DNA of 64,000 nt from Pedobacter soli (GTDB taxonomy: Bacteria > Bacteroidota > Bacteroidia > Sphingobacteriales > Sphingobacteriaceae): assembly GCF_900101435.1 (NCBI RefSeq), contig NZ_FMZH01000014.1:9020-73019 (forward strand). The letters run 5' to 3'. A program made the position numbers and the translations under genes. Below, piece after piece: positions 32,936-42,830 of this stretch. The notes below the pieces were generated by a model. The model was not told the DNA's origin. It searched no databases and saw only the letters and a program-made list of their open reading frames with translations. Within the stretch, counting starts at the first letter, position 1, and every line of letters starts with the position of its first letter.

Positions 32936-33080
32936 TTTTTGTGGGTTTAACCATTTTCTTCAATGGCTTTTGCTCTGCAAAGGTAACAATCTTTAGAGGC
33001 TATGCCCGATTTAAATTTTTAATAACGATTAGCCAACCAAATTTGTACAACTATGCCGGTCTACCCTGCATAAGCCTGTG

Positions 33081-33130
33081 GTTTTTAGCCCTGACAGAAG
33101 CGGGCACGCAGTAAAGCGGATGGCAGGACT
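33081..33130. repeat. Recurrent 50-bp intergenic element
   Basis: Part of the 318-bp gap 32936-33253, which has no gene. The sequence begins tagccctgacagaagcgggc and ends agcggatggcaggact. The ends agccctgac (33087-33095) and ggcaggact (33122-33130) pair with two mismatches. From memory this resembles an element found in many Bacteroidota genomes; this could not be searched here. Confidence 0.5.
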
Positions 33131-33253
33131 GTACTTTAAAAAAAGCGAATATTCCTGCGCTTCAATTTTAAAAAAAAACATCCGATTCCCAAATTGCGGG
33201 TGTTCATTAAATTTTTTATATATTTTAGCAGCTTATCTAAATATGATCCATAT

Positions 33254-33856
33254 ATGAATAAGCAGATTCCAACATTTTTTCTAAGCGACGAGTATTTTAT
33301 TGACGAAAAAGTAAACTTCTTAAAGTTTGCGAATGAGTACAAGGTTTACAACGACCAGGGTGCACAAATCGGTATCATTAAACAGCGCATTAGTGGCTGG
33401 CAAAAGGCCCTGACCTTATTAATTGATAAGCGCATGATGCCTTTTAAACTGGAAATAACGGATGTAAACGACCAGTTACAGGCAACCATTAGCAGAGGCT
33501 GGACTTTCTGGATGTCGAAGATTACCGTTACCGATCCGATGGGTGTTGAAGTGGGCATTATTAAACAAAAATTTAAGTTTTTTAAACCTACGTTTACCAT
33601 TTCGAACCCGGTTTCGGGCGATGAGATTGCCAAAATAACCGGCGATTGGAAAGCCTGGAATTTTAATATCACCAATAATGCAGGTGCCGAACTGGGTAAA
33701 ATTAACAAGAAATGGGCTGGGGCGATGAAAGAAATATTCACTACGGCCGATAAGTATAATGTTTCTATTGATCCCAATTACGCAGAGAGCGACCAGAAAG
33801 TGGCCATTGTAGCTACTGCCATCACCATTGATATGGTTTTGAAGGAAAGCAAATAG
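33254..33856 (+). CDS. LURP-one-related / scramblase-like protein
   Basis: The ATG at 33254 is chosen (201 residues, MNKQIPTFFLSDEYFIDEK); the longer frame begins with a TTG. The chain is a series of about ten beta-strands of 15-20 residues with recurring pattern 'v.d..g..ig.i' (YNDQGAQIGIIKQ, TDPMGVEVGIIKQK, NNAGAELGKINKK), and a C-terminal hydrophobic helix (VAIVATAITIDMVL). This fits the LURP-one-related (LOR) / phospholipid scramblase barrel fold, in which the terminal helix lies within a beta barrel. No signal peptide. Function in bacteria is unknown; membrane attachment is plausible. Confidence 0.72.
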   Translation: MNKQIPTFFLSDEYFIDEKVNFLKFANEYKVYNDQGAQIGIIKQRISGWQKALTLLIDKRMMPFKLEITDVNDQLQATISRGWTFWMSKITVTDPMGVEVGIIKQKFKFFKPTFTISNPVSGDEIAKITGDWKAWNFNITNNAGAELGKINKKWAGAMKEIFTTADKYNVSIDPNYAESDQKVAIVATAITIDMVLKESK

Positions 33857-34057
33857 CGGTTAATTGCTCAAATTGTTAAACTGTTTAATTGTTGGGAGTG
33901 CCAATAATTAAAGTGAGCGAATTATTGAGTGAGGGTTTGCATATACATTCGCTCATTCAATAATTCAATTATTCAATCGTTTATTCATAATTTTCTTACA
34001 AACGAAATCAAATAATTGGGTTAAATTTGAGGTCAACAATTTAAGGTACCTCGTTGA

Positions 34058-35794
34058 ATGGAAAAACCCAAAGCAGCCAAGAAACCCAGTATTTTCAGTT
34101 TATTGGGAAATTACCGCGGCCTGATATTAATGCTGATCCTGTTTGCCTTGCTTAGTAATGGTATAAACCTGCTCTTACCCAAAATCATTGCACACGGAAT
34201 CGACTCTTATACCAACAAAACATTTCACCTTCAATCTATTCTGCTTCAATTTGCCGGTGCCATTGCACTGGTTTTTATCTTTACTTATTTGCAGAGTATT
34301 GTACAAACCTATGCATCAGAGCGGGTAGCGCGCGATTTGAGGACTAAACTTTCTGATCAGATATCGAGGCAGAGCCACGCTTATATCATTCAGGCCAATC
34401 CCTCAAAGTTGTTAACCAACCTTACCGCCGATGCCGATTCGATTAAGATGTTTGTTTCGCAGGCCATTGTTTCTATCTGTTCTTCTATCTTTTTAATTCT
34501 AGGTGCAAGTATCCTGCTTTTAAGTATCAACTGGAAACTGGCACTTTGTGTTATTGCCATTGTACCCATTATTGGCGGGGCTTTTTTCTTTGTGTTGAGC
34601 AAGGTACGGGTGCTTTTTAAAAAGAGCAGGGAAGTAATCGATTGGTTAAATAAAGTAATCAGTGAGAGTATTTTAGGTTCGGCTTTAATCCGCGTTATTA
34701 ACTCGCAACAACTCGAATACAATAAGTTTTTAGATGCAAACGCCAAAGCCAGGGATTTAGGACTTTCTATTCTGCGCCTTTTTGCCGGTCTTATTCCCAT
34801 CATCATATTTGTTTCCAATTTATCGGGCTTATGTATTCTGGTTTTGGGAGGTCATTTTGTAATCACCGATTCGATGAGCCTGGGTGAGTTTGCCGCTTTT
34901 AGCAGCTACCTGTCGCTCATTATTTTTCCTATTTTGGTTATAGGTTTCATGAGCAATGTTATTGCCCAGGCTACAGCTTCTTACCAGCGTATTGAAAGTG
35001 TATTAAACGCCGCAGAAGTTAATCATCCTGGTACCTTAACCACCACATTGGAGGGCGCGGTAGCGGGAAAGAATATCAGCTTAAACTTTGGACAAAAACC
35101 TATTTTAAAAGACGTTTCTTTTACTGCCAAAGCAGGTTCTAAAACGGCCATTATTGGCCCAACAGCAGCAGGTAAAACGCAACTGCTTTATATTTTAACC
35201 GGTTTAATTGAGCCCGAAAGCGGCGAAGTACTGTTTGATGGCCACGAAATTAAAAATTATAACCAGGAAGAGTTTCACAAGCAGGTAGGTTTTGTATTTC
35301 AGGATAGCATTATGTTTAACATGAGCATCCGCGAAAATATTGCCTTTAGCGATACCGTTACCGATGAATTTTTGGCCAAAGCCATAGCCACAGCCGAGCT
35401 TAAAGATTTTGTGGAGGCATTGCCCGATCAGTTAAACACCATTATCTCTGAGCGGGGCAGCAGCCTGTCGGGTGGACAAAAACAGCGCATTATGCTGGCG
35501 CGTGCACTCGCACTCAATCCTAAGGTTTTGCTGCTCGATGATTTTACTGCACGGGTAGATACCAACACTGAAAAAAGGATTTTAGCCAACATTCAGCAAA
35601 ATTATCCCGGTTTAACCCTGATTTCCGTTACCCAAAAAATAGCTTCTGTTGAACATTATGATAAAGTAATTTTGCTGATGCAGGGCGAAATTATTGCAGA
35701 AGGAACCCATCAGGAATTGCTGAAAAGCAGTCCTGAGTACGTTCAGATTTACAATTCACAACAGAGCACCAGTAACTATGAACTACAATCTTAA
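34058..35794 (+). CDS. ABC transporter, fused permease/ATPase (degenerate-site subunit)
   Basis: A 578-residue inner-membrane half transporter: six transmembrane helices over about 15-305 and a nucleotide-binding domain over about 335-570. Walker A GPTAAGKT (Lys373), Q-loop QDSIMFN, signature SLSGGQKQR, Walker B LLLDDF. The residue after the Walker B Asp494 is Asp495 instead of catalytic Glu, and the H-loop His is Gln526. So its ATP site is degenerate, while its signature is canonical. It overlaps the next gene by 17 bp, marking the two as a heterodimer, as in the TM287/288 or BmrCD type exporters. Substrate (lipid or drug) unknown. Confidence 0.88.
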   Translation: MEKPKAAKKPSIFSLLGNYRGLILMLILFALLSNGINLLLPKIIAHGIDSYTNKTFHLQSILLQFAGAIALVFIFTYLQSIVQTYASERVARDLRTKLSDQISRQSHAYIIQANPSKLLTNLTADADSIKMFVSQAIVSICSSIFLILGASILLLSINWKLALCVIAIVPIIGGAFFFVLSKVRVLFKKSREVIDWLNKVISESILGSALIRVINSQQLEYNKFLDANAKARDLGLSILRLFAGLIPIIIFVSNLSGLCILVLGGHFVITDSMSLGEFAAFSSYLSLIIFPILVIGFMSNVIAQATASYQRIESVLNAAEVNHPGTLTTTLEGAVAGKNISLNFGQKPILKDVSFTAKAGSKTAIIGPTAAGKTQLLYILTGLIEPESGEVLFDGHEIKNYNQEEFHKQVGFVFQDSIMFNMSIRENIAFSDTVTDEFLAKAIATAELKDFVEALPDQLNTIISERGSSLSGGQKQRIMLARALALNPKVLLLDDFTARVDTNTEKRILANIQQNYPGLTLISVTQKIASVEHYDKVILLMQGEIIAEGTHQELLKSSPEYVQIYNSQQSTSNYELQS

Positions 35795-37538
35795 TCAGCT
35801 TAGCGAAAAGCGCGAGAAGCAATCGACTTTTAAATCGCTTAATAACCTGCTTAAACTGATCTCGGCCGAGCGTAAAAACCTTTGGCTGGCGCTTGTTATT
35901 ATTTTAATTAACTCAGGTCTGCTACTATTGGGGCCATTGCTGGTCGGCCACACCGTTGATACTTACATTCGCACCAAGCAGTTTCATGGTGTACTCGTTT
36001 TTGGTGGCATCTTGCTGGGCATGTATATGGTTGCAATGGTTACGGGCTATACGCAAACCAAATTAATGGGCGGGATAGGTCAGCGGATGTTGTATACCTT
36101 GCGTAATGCCATTTTTAACAAACTGCAGGAGTTTCCGGTTTCATTTTTTAATGAAAACAAGGCTGGCGACCTGATTTCGAGGGTAAATAACGATACAGAT
36201 AAAGTAAACCAGTTTTTTTCACAGTCGCTCATGCAGTTTATCAGTAGCATTGCAACCATGATTGGTGCAGGTATTTTCCTGCTTTCCATCAATTTCGAAT
36301 TGGGTGCAGCAACACTGGCGCCTGCTGTAGGGATTGTACTTTTCACCATCACCCTATCACCCTGGGTTAAACGGAAAAATGCTGTAAACTTAAAAAGTAT
36401 AGGCGGTATGAGTGCCGAAATTCAGGAAAGCCTGAATAATTTTAAGGTGATTATTGCTTTTAACCGGCGCGATTATTTCAGGAAACGTTTTGATGAGGCC
36501 AACAAACAAAACTATAAAACTGCTATTGCTGCAGGTTTGGCTAACAACATTTTTGTACCGGTATACGGGCTCTTATCAAGCACAGCACAACTGATTACGC
36601 TGTTATTTGGTATTTATTTGATCTCTGCAGGCAGTTTTACATTGGGTTTATTGGTGAGTTATATTGCTTACACCACCAATTTTTACAATCCATTGCGGCA
36701 ACTGGCAGCCCTTTGGACGAGTTTTCAGGTAGCAATGGCCAGCTGGGACCGTATTTCGCAGATCTTAACACTCGAAAGCGATTTAAAGCAGATCGAAGAT
36801 AAAGAAACTGCATCGTCTGATGCTTTGCTCGAGTTTAAAAACGTACATTTTTCTTATGATGAATCGAAAGAGATTTTGCACAACATTAACCTCAAATTCG
36901 AGAAGGGTAAAACTTATGCGCTAATTGGGCCAACTGGTGGCGGCAAAACCACTACGGCCTCTTTAATTTCGCGCTTATATGATGCTACTAAAGGTACGGT
37001 GCTGCTAAATGGCAAAGATATCCGTTCATTTTCGACGGCTGAGCGTACACAAAAAATAGGCTTTATCTTACAGGAGCCCTTTTTATTTACCGGAACAGTG
37101 AAAGATAATATCCTGTACGGCAATAGTCAGTACCAGCATGTTAGTGATGAGGAACTGGAGAAAATAATTAAAGAAGCCAATTTAAATGCCCTGCTGGCCA
37201 TTTTTGATGAAGGATTGAATACACCAATCAACTCTTTAGCAGATAGCATTAGTTTAGGACAGAAGCAGTTAATAGCCTTTATGCGCGCTGTGCTGCGCAA
37301 CCCCGAACTGTTGATCTTAGATGAAGCCACGGCGAATATCGATACCATAACCGAACAACTTTTGGGCAGCATTTTAAATAAGCTGTCGAAAGAAACCACC
37401 CTGGTTATTATTGCACACCGTTTAAATACCATCGAAAATGCCGATGAGATTTATTTCGTAAACGAAGGTGAAGTACAAAAGGCCGGAACATTAAACGATG
37501 CACTAAATATGTTACTCAAAGGAAAGCGCGTAAGTTAA
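35778..37538 (+). CDS. ABC transporter, fused permease/ATPase (catalytic-site subunit)
   Basis: A 586-residue partner of the gene before it, with six transmembrane helices (about 30-330) and a nucleotide-binding domain. Walker A GPTGGGKTT; Walker B Asp515 followed by catalytic Glu516 (LILDEAT); H-loop His547. Its signature is SISLGQKQ (S492-L493-G494-Q495), which departs from SGGQ. In the dimer the active site therefore pairs this Walker A/B with the other subunit's canonical SGGQ. It starts inside the end of the previous gene (17-bp overlap). The gluconolactonase gene follows 55 bp later and may be read through. Confidence 0.88.
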   Translation: MNYNLNQLSEKREKQSTFKSLNNLLKLISAERKNLWLALVIILINSGLLLLGPLLVGHTVDTYIRTKQFHGVLVFGGILLGMYMVAMVTGYTQTKLMGGIGQRMLYTLRNAIFNKLQEFPVSFFNENKAGDLISRVNNDTDKVNQFFSQSLMQFISSIATMIGAGIFLLSINFELGAATLAPAVGIVLFTITLSPWVKRKNAVNLKSIGGMSAEIQESLNNFKVIIAFNRRDYFRKRFDEANKQNYKTAIAAGLANNIFVPVYGLLSSTAQLITLLFGIYLISAGSFTLGLLVSYIAYTTNFYNPLRQLAALWTSFQVAMASWDRISQILTLESDLKQIEDKETASSDALLEFKNVHFSYDESKEILHNINLKFEKGKTYALIGPTGGGKTTTASLISRLYDATKGTVLLNGKDIRSFSTAERTQKIGFILQEPFLFTGTVKDNILYGNSQYQHVSDEELEKIIKEANLNALLAIFDEGLNTPINSLADSISLGQKQLIAFMRAVLRNPELLILDEATANIDTITEQLLGSILNKLSKETTLVIIAHRLNTIENADEIYFVNEGEVQKAGTLNDALNMLLKGKRVS

Positions 37539-37593
37539 TATTTTTATAGACCTTACAGGTTGGTAACCTTTAAGTCTAATCAAATCATCATTA

Positions 37594-38484
37594 ATGAAAA
37601 GATATTTTTTCGCGCTGGCATTTTCGGCCATTAGTTTAGCGGCAGTTGCGCAAACCCCGAAACAAAACATTTTTGTTCAGGATAGCTTAAAACTGGTTTC
37701 ATCGCAGTTTAAATTTACCGAAGGTGCTTCGGTAGATAAGCAAGGCAATGTTTTTTTTACCGATCAGCCAAACGATAAAATCTGGAAATATGGAACAGAT
37801 GGTAAACTGACGGTATATATGGATAAATCGGGCCGGGCCAACGGTACTTATTTTGATAAAAAAGGCAATTTAATTGTTTGCGCCGACGAGCACAACGAAA
37901 TCTGGTCGATAGATAAAAATAAAAAGATTACGGTACTTTTCAGTGATTTTGAAGGTAAAAAAGTAAATGGTCCAAACGATATCTGGCTAGATGCAAAAGG
38001 CGGTATTTATTTTACCGACCCTTATTATCAGCGCGATTACTGGACGCGTAAATCTCCTGAAATTGAACCTCAAAGGGTGTATTATCTGCCGAAAGGTAAG
38101 AAAACAGCTGTTGTAGCTGCCGATAATGTTTTGAAACCTAATGGAATTGTGGGCACACCAGATGGAAAGTTTTTGTATGTAGCTGATATGAAAGCCAACA
38201 AAACTTACCGCTATAACATTGAGCCTGATGCCTCTTTAAGCAACCAAACCCTGTTTTTAAACCAGCACTCGGATGGGATGACTCTCGATACCGATGGCAA
38301 TCTGTATGTAACCGGAAAAGGTGTGAATATCTACAAACCATCGGGCGAATTAATTGGCCACATTGATATACCAGAAGAATGGTGCGGAAATATTTGCTTT
38401 GGTGGAAAACAAAGAAATATCCTTTTCATAACTGCTTCAAAATCGCTCTACACTATTCCGGTAAATGCGAGAGGAGTAGAGTAG
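37594..38484 (+). CDS. SMP-30/gluconolactonase-like exported protein
   Basis: A 296-residue protein with a signal peptide (MKRYFFALAFSAISLAAVAQ). The mature part is a six-bladed beta-propeller of the SMP-30/gluconolactonase/LRE-like type: EGASVDKQGNVFFTDQPNDKIW, NGTYFDKKGNLIVCADE, NGPNDIWLDAKGGIYFTDPYY (metal-binding Asn/Asp) and NGIVGTPDGKFLYVAD. The metal ligands Glu, Asn and Asp characteristic of SMP-30 lactonases are present. Probably hydrolyses a sugar lactone in the periplasm. It is next to but outside the galactan locus; a link to it is speculative. Confidence 0.85.
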   Translation: MKRYFFALAFSAISLAAVAQTPKQNIFVQDSLKLVSSQFKFTEGASVDKQGNVFFTDQPNDKIWKYGTDGKLTVYMDKSGRANGTYFDKKGNLIVCADEHNEIWSIDKNKKITVLFSDFEGKKVNGPNDIWLDAKGGIYFTDPYYQRDYWTRKSPEIEPQRVYYLPKGKKTAVVAADNVLKPNGIVGTPDGKFLYVADMKANKTYRYNIEPDASLSNQTLFLNQHSDGMTLDTDGNLYVTGKGVNIYKPSGELIGHIDIPEEWCGNICFGGKQRNILFITASKSLYTIPVNARGVE

Positions 38485-38632
38485 GCCGTTCAATGGCGTT
38501 TAAACTTAATTAGTACCTAAAAAACTCTCTGAATTAAACTTTATTTTTTTTCTGTTCAGTTTATTCAGACGCCAAAAATATTAAACGCATTAATTAGTTT
38601 TGGGTTCCTACTTATAGGGATAGACGACTATG

Positions 38633-38663
38633 AAAAAGCCCTCTCAGGATTGAAGGGCTTTTT
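38633..38663. terminator. Bidirectional terminator between SMP-30 gene and regulator
   Basis: Perfect arms aaaaagccct and agggcttttt with an 11-nt loop, with T runs on both strands. It lies between the convergent SMP-30 gene (ending 38484) and the regulator gene (ending 38681). Confidence 0.85.
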
Positions 38664-38680
38664 TACTTTTCTTGCAGTAG

Positions 38681-41600
38681 TTATGGCTTTAGGTTTTGCA
38701 TATAGCCTGTTGGTGTAACGCCAAACTCTTTTTTAAATGCCTTTGTAAAATACGATTGCGTTTGTATACCGATGCGGTACATCACTTCGGTCATTAATAC
38801 ATCTTCGTTTTTCATAATTTCAATAGCTTTTCTAAGCCTTGCTGATCGCACAAATTCACCGATAGATTGTCCGGTAATGGATTTTATTTTTTGATAAAGT
38901 TTGGTTCTGCTCATGCCGATTTCTTTACAGAGGTAATCGATATCCATTTCAGGGTTAATCATTTCTGCATCGATGATGGCCAGTAATTTGGTTAAAAAGG
39001 CTTTATCCTTTTCTGAGTGTGCCAGTGCTTTAGGTTCGGTATCTTTATGCTTTAAGTAATGATCTTTCAGTTTTTGCCTTTGCTCAAAAATATTTTTAAT
39101 GGTTAAGCCGAGCAGGTTAATATTTATAGGTTTGGTAAAATACAAATCTGCCCCTGATTCGGCTCCTTCTATTTCGGCCTCTACGCTGTTTTTAGCGGTA
39201 AGCATTAAAAAGGGGATGTGGCTGGTTTCAATATCATCTTTAACCAAACGGCAAAATTCCGTTCCGTTCATGCCGGGCATCATCACATCGCTGATAATTA
39301 AATCGGGTAGTTCTTTTCGGGCCTGCTCAAGGCCGGTATGGCCGTCAACAGCTTCGATAACCTGATAAGCTGGACTTAAAGTATCTTTTAAAAAGGTTCT
39401 GAGTTCTTCGTTATCATCTACAATCAGAATGCGGGTTTCGTTAGCCGTGCTAGTTGTTGGTGTATTTTGAACCAGTATTTCGCTTTCTGAGCCGTAGCTG
39501 ATACTTTCTAACCGTGTGCCGCCCGCTTCTGTTTGTGGGCTAAATTGCTCTGCCAGGCTGTAGTCTTCCTGTTTGTAAGGGATACCAATAATGATTTCCG
39601 TTCCTTTATTCCGCTCGCTCGATACCTGTATTAATCCCTTATGCAAAAGGGTTAGGCTCTTTACAAAAGCAAGTCCCACGCCTGAGCCCAAATGCGTTTC
39701 TGTAATGCGGTAATAACGTTCAAACAAGTGCTGGATAGATTCTTTTGAAATGCCGATACCACTATCAATTACACGAAGGTAAATGTAGGTCTTTGCTTCA
39801 TAATCGCTTTTTACAATCAGCTGGTGCTCAAAAGCCGATTGTAAACGGGTTGTATCTGTAAAAATCTCGAGCTTTAAATTACCTCCTGTTTGGGTGTATT
39901 TAAGCGAATTGTTGATCAGGTTAAGGATAATTTTTTCGATTACCTGCCTGTCGAACCAGATATCAGCCGGGAGGTTTTCCTTCTCTACAGTAAAACGGAT
40001 TGATTTTTCTGCTGCCATGTCCGAAAATTCTTCAGCCACTTCATCAATAAACAGGTTTAGGTTCCCATTTACCACATTTAGTTTTAACGCACCGGAAGCA
40101 GTTTTTCTAAAATCCATCAATTCATTAATCAGCCTTAACAAACGGTTGGCATTCCGGTGTATGGTCTGGTAATAGTTTTGGAAATTTTCCTGGGTATCTT
40201 CTTTTAGTAAACGCTCAATAGGCCCAAGTATTAACGAAAGCGGCGTGCGGAACTCATGCGAAATATTGGTGAAAAACTGAAGCTGTGTCTGGTGCATTTC
40301 TTCCCTTTTTTCTTCCTCGATTTTCCTGATCTCCAGCCTGCGTTTAAAGCTGAGTGCTGCATAAATGAGGTAAAGGGTAGTGGCTATAACCAATAACCTA
40401 AACCACCAGGTGCCCCAAAAAGGAGGCGAAATTACAATCTTTACTGATGTGCCTGTATTGTTCCAAACATTATCATTGTTAGCAGCTTTTACGCTAAAGG
40501 TATAAGTGCCCGGATCAAGGTTGGTGTAAAATGCCTGTTGGGCATGCCCGATATCGATCCAGTTATCATCTTCACCTTCTAATTTATAGGCATAATTGTT
40601 ATTCTCGTTAGCTACATAATTTAAGGCAGCAAAACGGAAAGATATTGTAGCCTGATCGTAATCGAGATAGATTTCTTTGGTATAACTGATGTCGTTTTCG
40701 AGCACCGAACCACTTTCATGGGGTAAAATCAGTTGGTTAAAAATCCTGAATTCGGTAAGGTAAACCGGCGGAATGAATTTATTGGTTTTAATATCTTGGG
40801 GAAAAAAGGAGTTGAAACCTTTGGTTCCCCCAAAAAACATTTCACCGTTTCTGGCTTTTAAATAGGCATTGGTTTCAAATTCTAATCCCTGTAAGCCATC
40901 GCCGGTATTGTATTTTTTAAAACTATGATTTTGCGGGTTAAATTTGGTTAGCCCTTTTGCAGTCGAAATCCAGAAATTACCTTTTGTATCTTCGGTTATA
41001 CCTTTTATAAATTCGGTAGTGAGGCCGGCCTTTGTGGTATACAGTTCAAATTTATTCTGGCTGTGGTTAAATAGATACAAACCCGCCTGACCAATCCATA
41101 GAACGCCTTTACTGTCAATAAAAATTACACGCAGATCGGGCCTTTTACCGCTGCCCATAAAATAATGGGTAAATACCTGTGTTTTCAGGTTGTAGCAGTT
41201 TAAACCACCATCATCGGTACCAATCCACAGGTTTTTGTATTGGTCTTCATTAATCGAAACCACATTGTTACCAATAAGCCGCGTGCCGTTATTGCCTTTT
41301 TCGATCCGCTTAAATTGCTGGCTTTGTGCATCAAAAAGGTTGAGGCCGCCATAGTATGTACCTACCCAAATATTTTTGTTGCTGTCTTCGAAGGTTTTCT
41401 GCACATAATCAGAGGAGATGGATGTTGGATTTGCGGGATTATGGTTAAAACGGGTAAACGTACCATCGCGGTGCATGAGGTTAAGACCACCTCCCCAGGT
41501 GCCCACTAATATTTGCCCGTTATGGCTTTCTGCTATATCGAGCACGGCATCAGCCCCAATGGTATTGGTGTTGAAAGGATTGTAACGGTAGTGCGAAAAG

Positions 41601-42763
41601 GTTTTATTAGTCCGGTTGTAAATGTCAAGACCGCCACCATCGGTGCCAACGTAAATATTACCACTCCGGTCTTCGAGAAAGGCCTTTACATCGTTATAGC
41701 TTAAACTGTTTTTGTTGTGCTCCTGCCTTACGAGATTAAATTTTTCTGCCTGCGGACTATAAAGATTTACACCCCCGCGATGTGTGCCAATCCACAAATT
41801 TTCCTGCCTGTCGACAAACAGGGCCGAAACCGTACGTTGCGATAAACTTGATGGGTTTCCGGGTTCGTTTTGGTAATGGGTAAAGGTTCCGGTTTTAGGA
41901 TTTAAATGATCTAGGCCTCCATTTATTCCACCAATCCAGATATTGTCTTGCTTATCGAAGGCAATGGCCCTTACCAGATCACTACCCAGGCTGTTTTTGC
42001 TGGTTTCGAGGTGTTGGTAGCTTTTGACCGAATTATTGCCAGGGATATAGTGAATCAGACCACTTTCTTCGGTGGCCAGCCAGAAAGAGCCGTCTTTTGC
42101 TTTTCTTATCGCTCTGAAAGATTTGTTGCTTAATGCGCTTAAGGCATTGGCTAATCCTGTTTTAAGGTTTAATATACGGATCCCGGCATCGGTTGCCATC
42201 CAGATATTTCCATTGGTATCGCTATAAATATCGTTAATGTAATCTTCACGGCCGGTTTTAGCCGGTGCTTTAAAGGGATAACGGCTAAAAGTAAAACGAT
42301 CTGCATGGAGCAGGTTTAATCCGCTGCCATAAGTGCCAACCAAAATGCCTTTGGCAGTTTCAGTAATAGATGTAACAGCGTTGTTGGTTAGGACATTTTG
42401 CTCTTTGGTGCGGTAAACTGTAAAGTTATCCTGTTGGGCATTAAATTTGTTTAATCCATCTGAGGTACCGATCCAAAGGGTATGGTTTTTATCTTCAAAT
42501 ATGCACCTGATAAAATTATCGCTTATGCTGTTGGCTTTTTTATCGTGTTTATAGACTTTAATCTGATTGCCATCGTACTTATTCAGTCCATCGCGTGTAC
42601 CGAACCAGATAAAGCCCCTATGATCCTGAAAAATACATTCGATGGTGCTGTTCGATAAGCCATCTTCTATACTTACCTGTTTAAACCTTAATTGCTGGGC
42701 CTGCACATTTCCCAGAGATAGAATAAAAAGTAGGAGGAAAATGGTTCTAATTGGAGCAATCAT
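38681..42763 (-). CDS. Hybrid two-component system regulator (HTCS)
   Basis: A 1360-residue one-protein two-component system. Signal peptide (MIAPIRTIFLLLFILSLGNV, then QAQ). Residues 24-690 are reg_prop repeats (e.g. GLSNSTIECIFQDHRGFIWFG) forming two seven-bladed propellers; a Y_Y_Y domain follows (about 700-775), a transmembrane helix (WWFRLLVIATTLYLIYAAL, about 785-805), HisKA with His836 in NISHEFRTPLS, HATPase_c (NLINNSLKYTQTGG, GSGVGLAFV), a receiver with phospho-Asp1159 (LIISDVMMPGMNG), and a C-terminal AraC helix-turn-helix (about 1255-1360). Such proteins bind an oligosaccharide in the periplasm and switch on the adjacent susC operon. It is divergent from susC, the usual arrangement. 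Confidence 0.96.
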   Translation of the reverse strand: MIAPIRTIFLLLFILSLGNVQAQQLRFKQVSIEDGLSNSTIECIFQDHRGFIWFGTRDGLNKYDGNQIKVYKHDKKANSISDNFIRCIFEDKNHTLWIGTSDGLNKFNAQQDNFTVYRTKEQNVLTNNAVTSITETAKGILVGTYGSGLNLLHADRFTFSRYPFKAPAKTGREDYINDIYSDTNGNIWMATDAGIRILNLKTGLANALSALSNKSFRAIRKAKDGSFWLATEESGLIHYIPGNNSVKSYQHLETSKNSLGSDLVRAIAFDKQDNIWIGGINGGLDHLNPKTGTFTHYQNEPGNPSSLSQRTVSALFVDRQENLWIGTHRGGVNLYSPQAEKFNLVRQEHNKNSLSYNDVKAFLEDRSGNIYVGTDGGGLDIYNRTNKTFSHYRYNPFNTNTIGADAVLDIAESHNGQILVGTWGGGLNLMHRDGTFTRFNHNPANPTSISSDYVQKTFEDSNKNIWVGTYYGGLNLFDAQSQQFKRIEKGNNGTRLIGNNVVSINEDQYKNLWIGTDDGGLNCYNLKTQVFTHYFMGSGKRPDLRVIFIDSKGVLWIGQAGLYLFNHSQNKFELYTTKAGLTTEFIKGITEDTKGNFWISTAKGLTKFNPQNHSFKKYNTGDGLQGLEFETNAYLKARNGEMFFGGTKGFNSFFPQDIKTNKFIPPVYLTEFRIFNQLILPHESGSVLENDISYTKEIYLDYDQATISFRFAALNYVANENNNYAYKLEGEDDNWIDIGHAQQAFYTNLDPGTYTFSVKAANNDNVWNNTGTSVKIVISPPFWGTWWFRLLVIATTLYLIYAALSFKRRLEIRKIEEEKREEMHQTQLQFFTNISHEFRTPLSLILGPIERLLKEDTQENFQNYYQTIHRNANRLLRLINELMDFRKTASGALKLNVVNGNLNLFIDEVAEEFSDMAAEKSIRFTVEKENLPADIWFDRQVIEKIILNLINNSLKYTQTGGNLKLEIFTDTTRLQSAFEHQLIVKSDYEAKTYIYLRVIDSGIGISKESIQHLFERYYRITETHLGSGVGLAFVKSLTLLHKGLIQVSSERNKGTEIIIGIPYKQEDYSLAEQFSPQTEAGGTRLESISYGSESEILVQNTPTTSTANETRILIVDDNEELRTFLKDTLSPAYQVIEAVDGHTGLEQARKELPDLIISDVMMPGMNGTEFCRLVKDDIETSHIPFLMLTAKNSVEAEIEGAESGADLYFTKPININLLGLTIKNIFEQRQKLKDHYLKHKDTEPKALAHSEKDKAFLTKLLAIIDAEMINPEMDIDYLCKEIGMSRTKLYQKIKSITGQSIGEFVRSARLRKAIEIMKNEDVLMTEVMYRIGIQTQSYFTKAFKKEFGVTPTGYMQNLKP

Positions 42764-42830
42764 TTGGTGTTTCGTCAGAAGGTTCTGATGGGGTAAATAT
42801 AATTTATTTTTTACGAATCAGAATAGCAAT

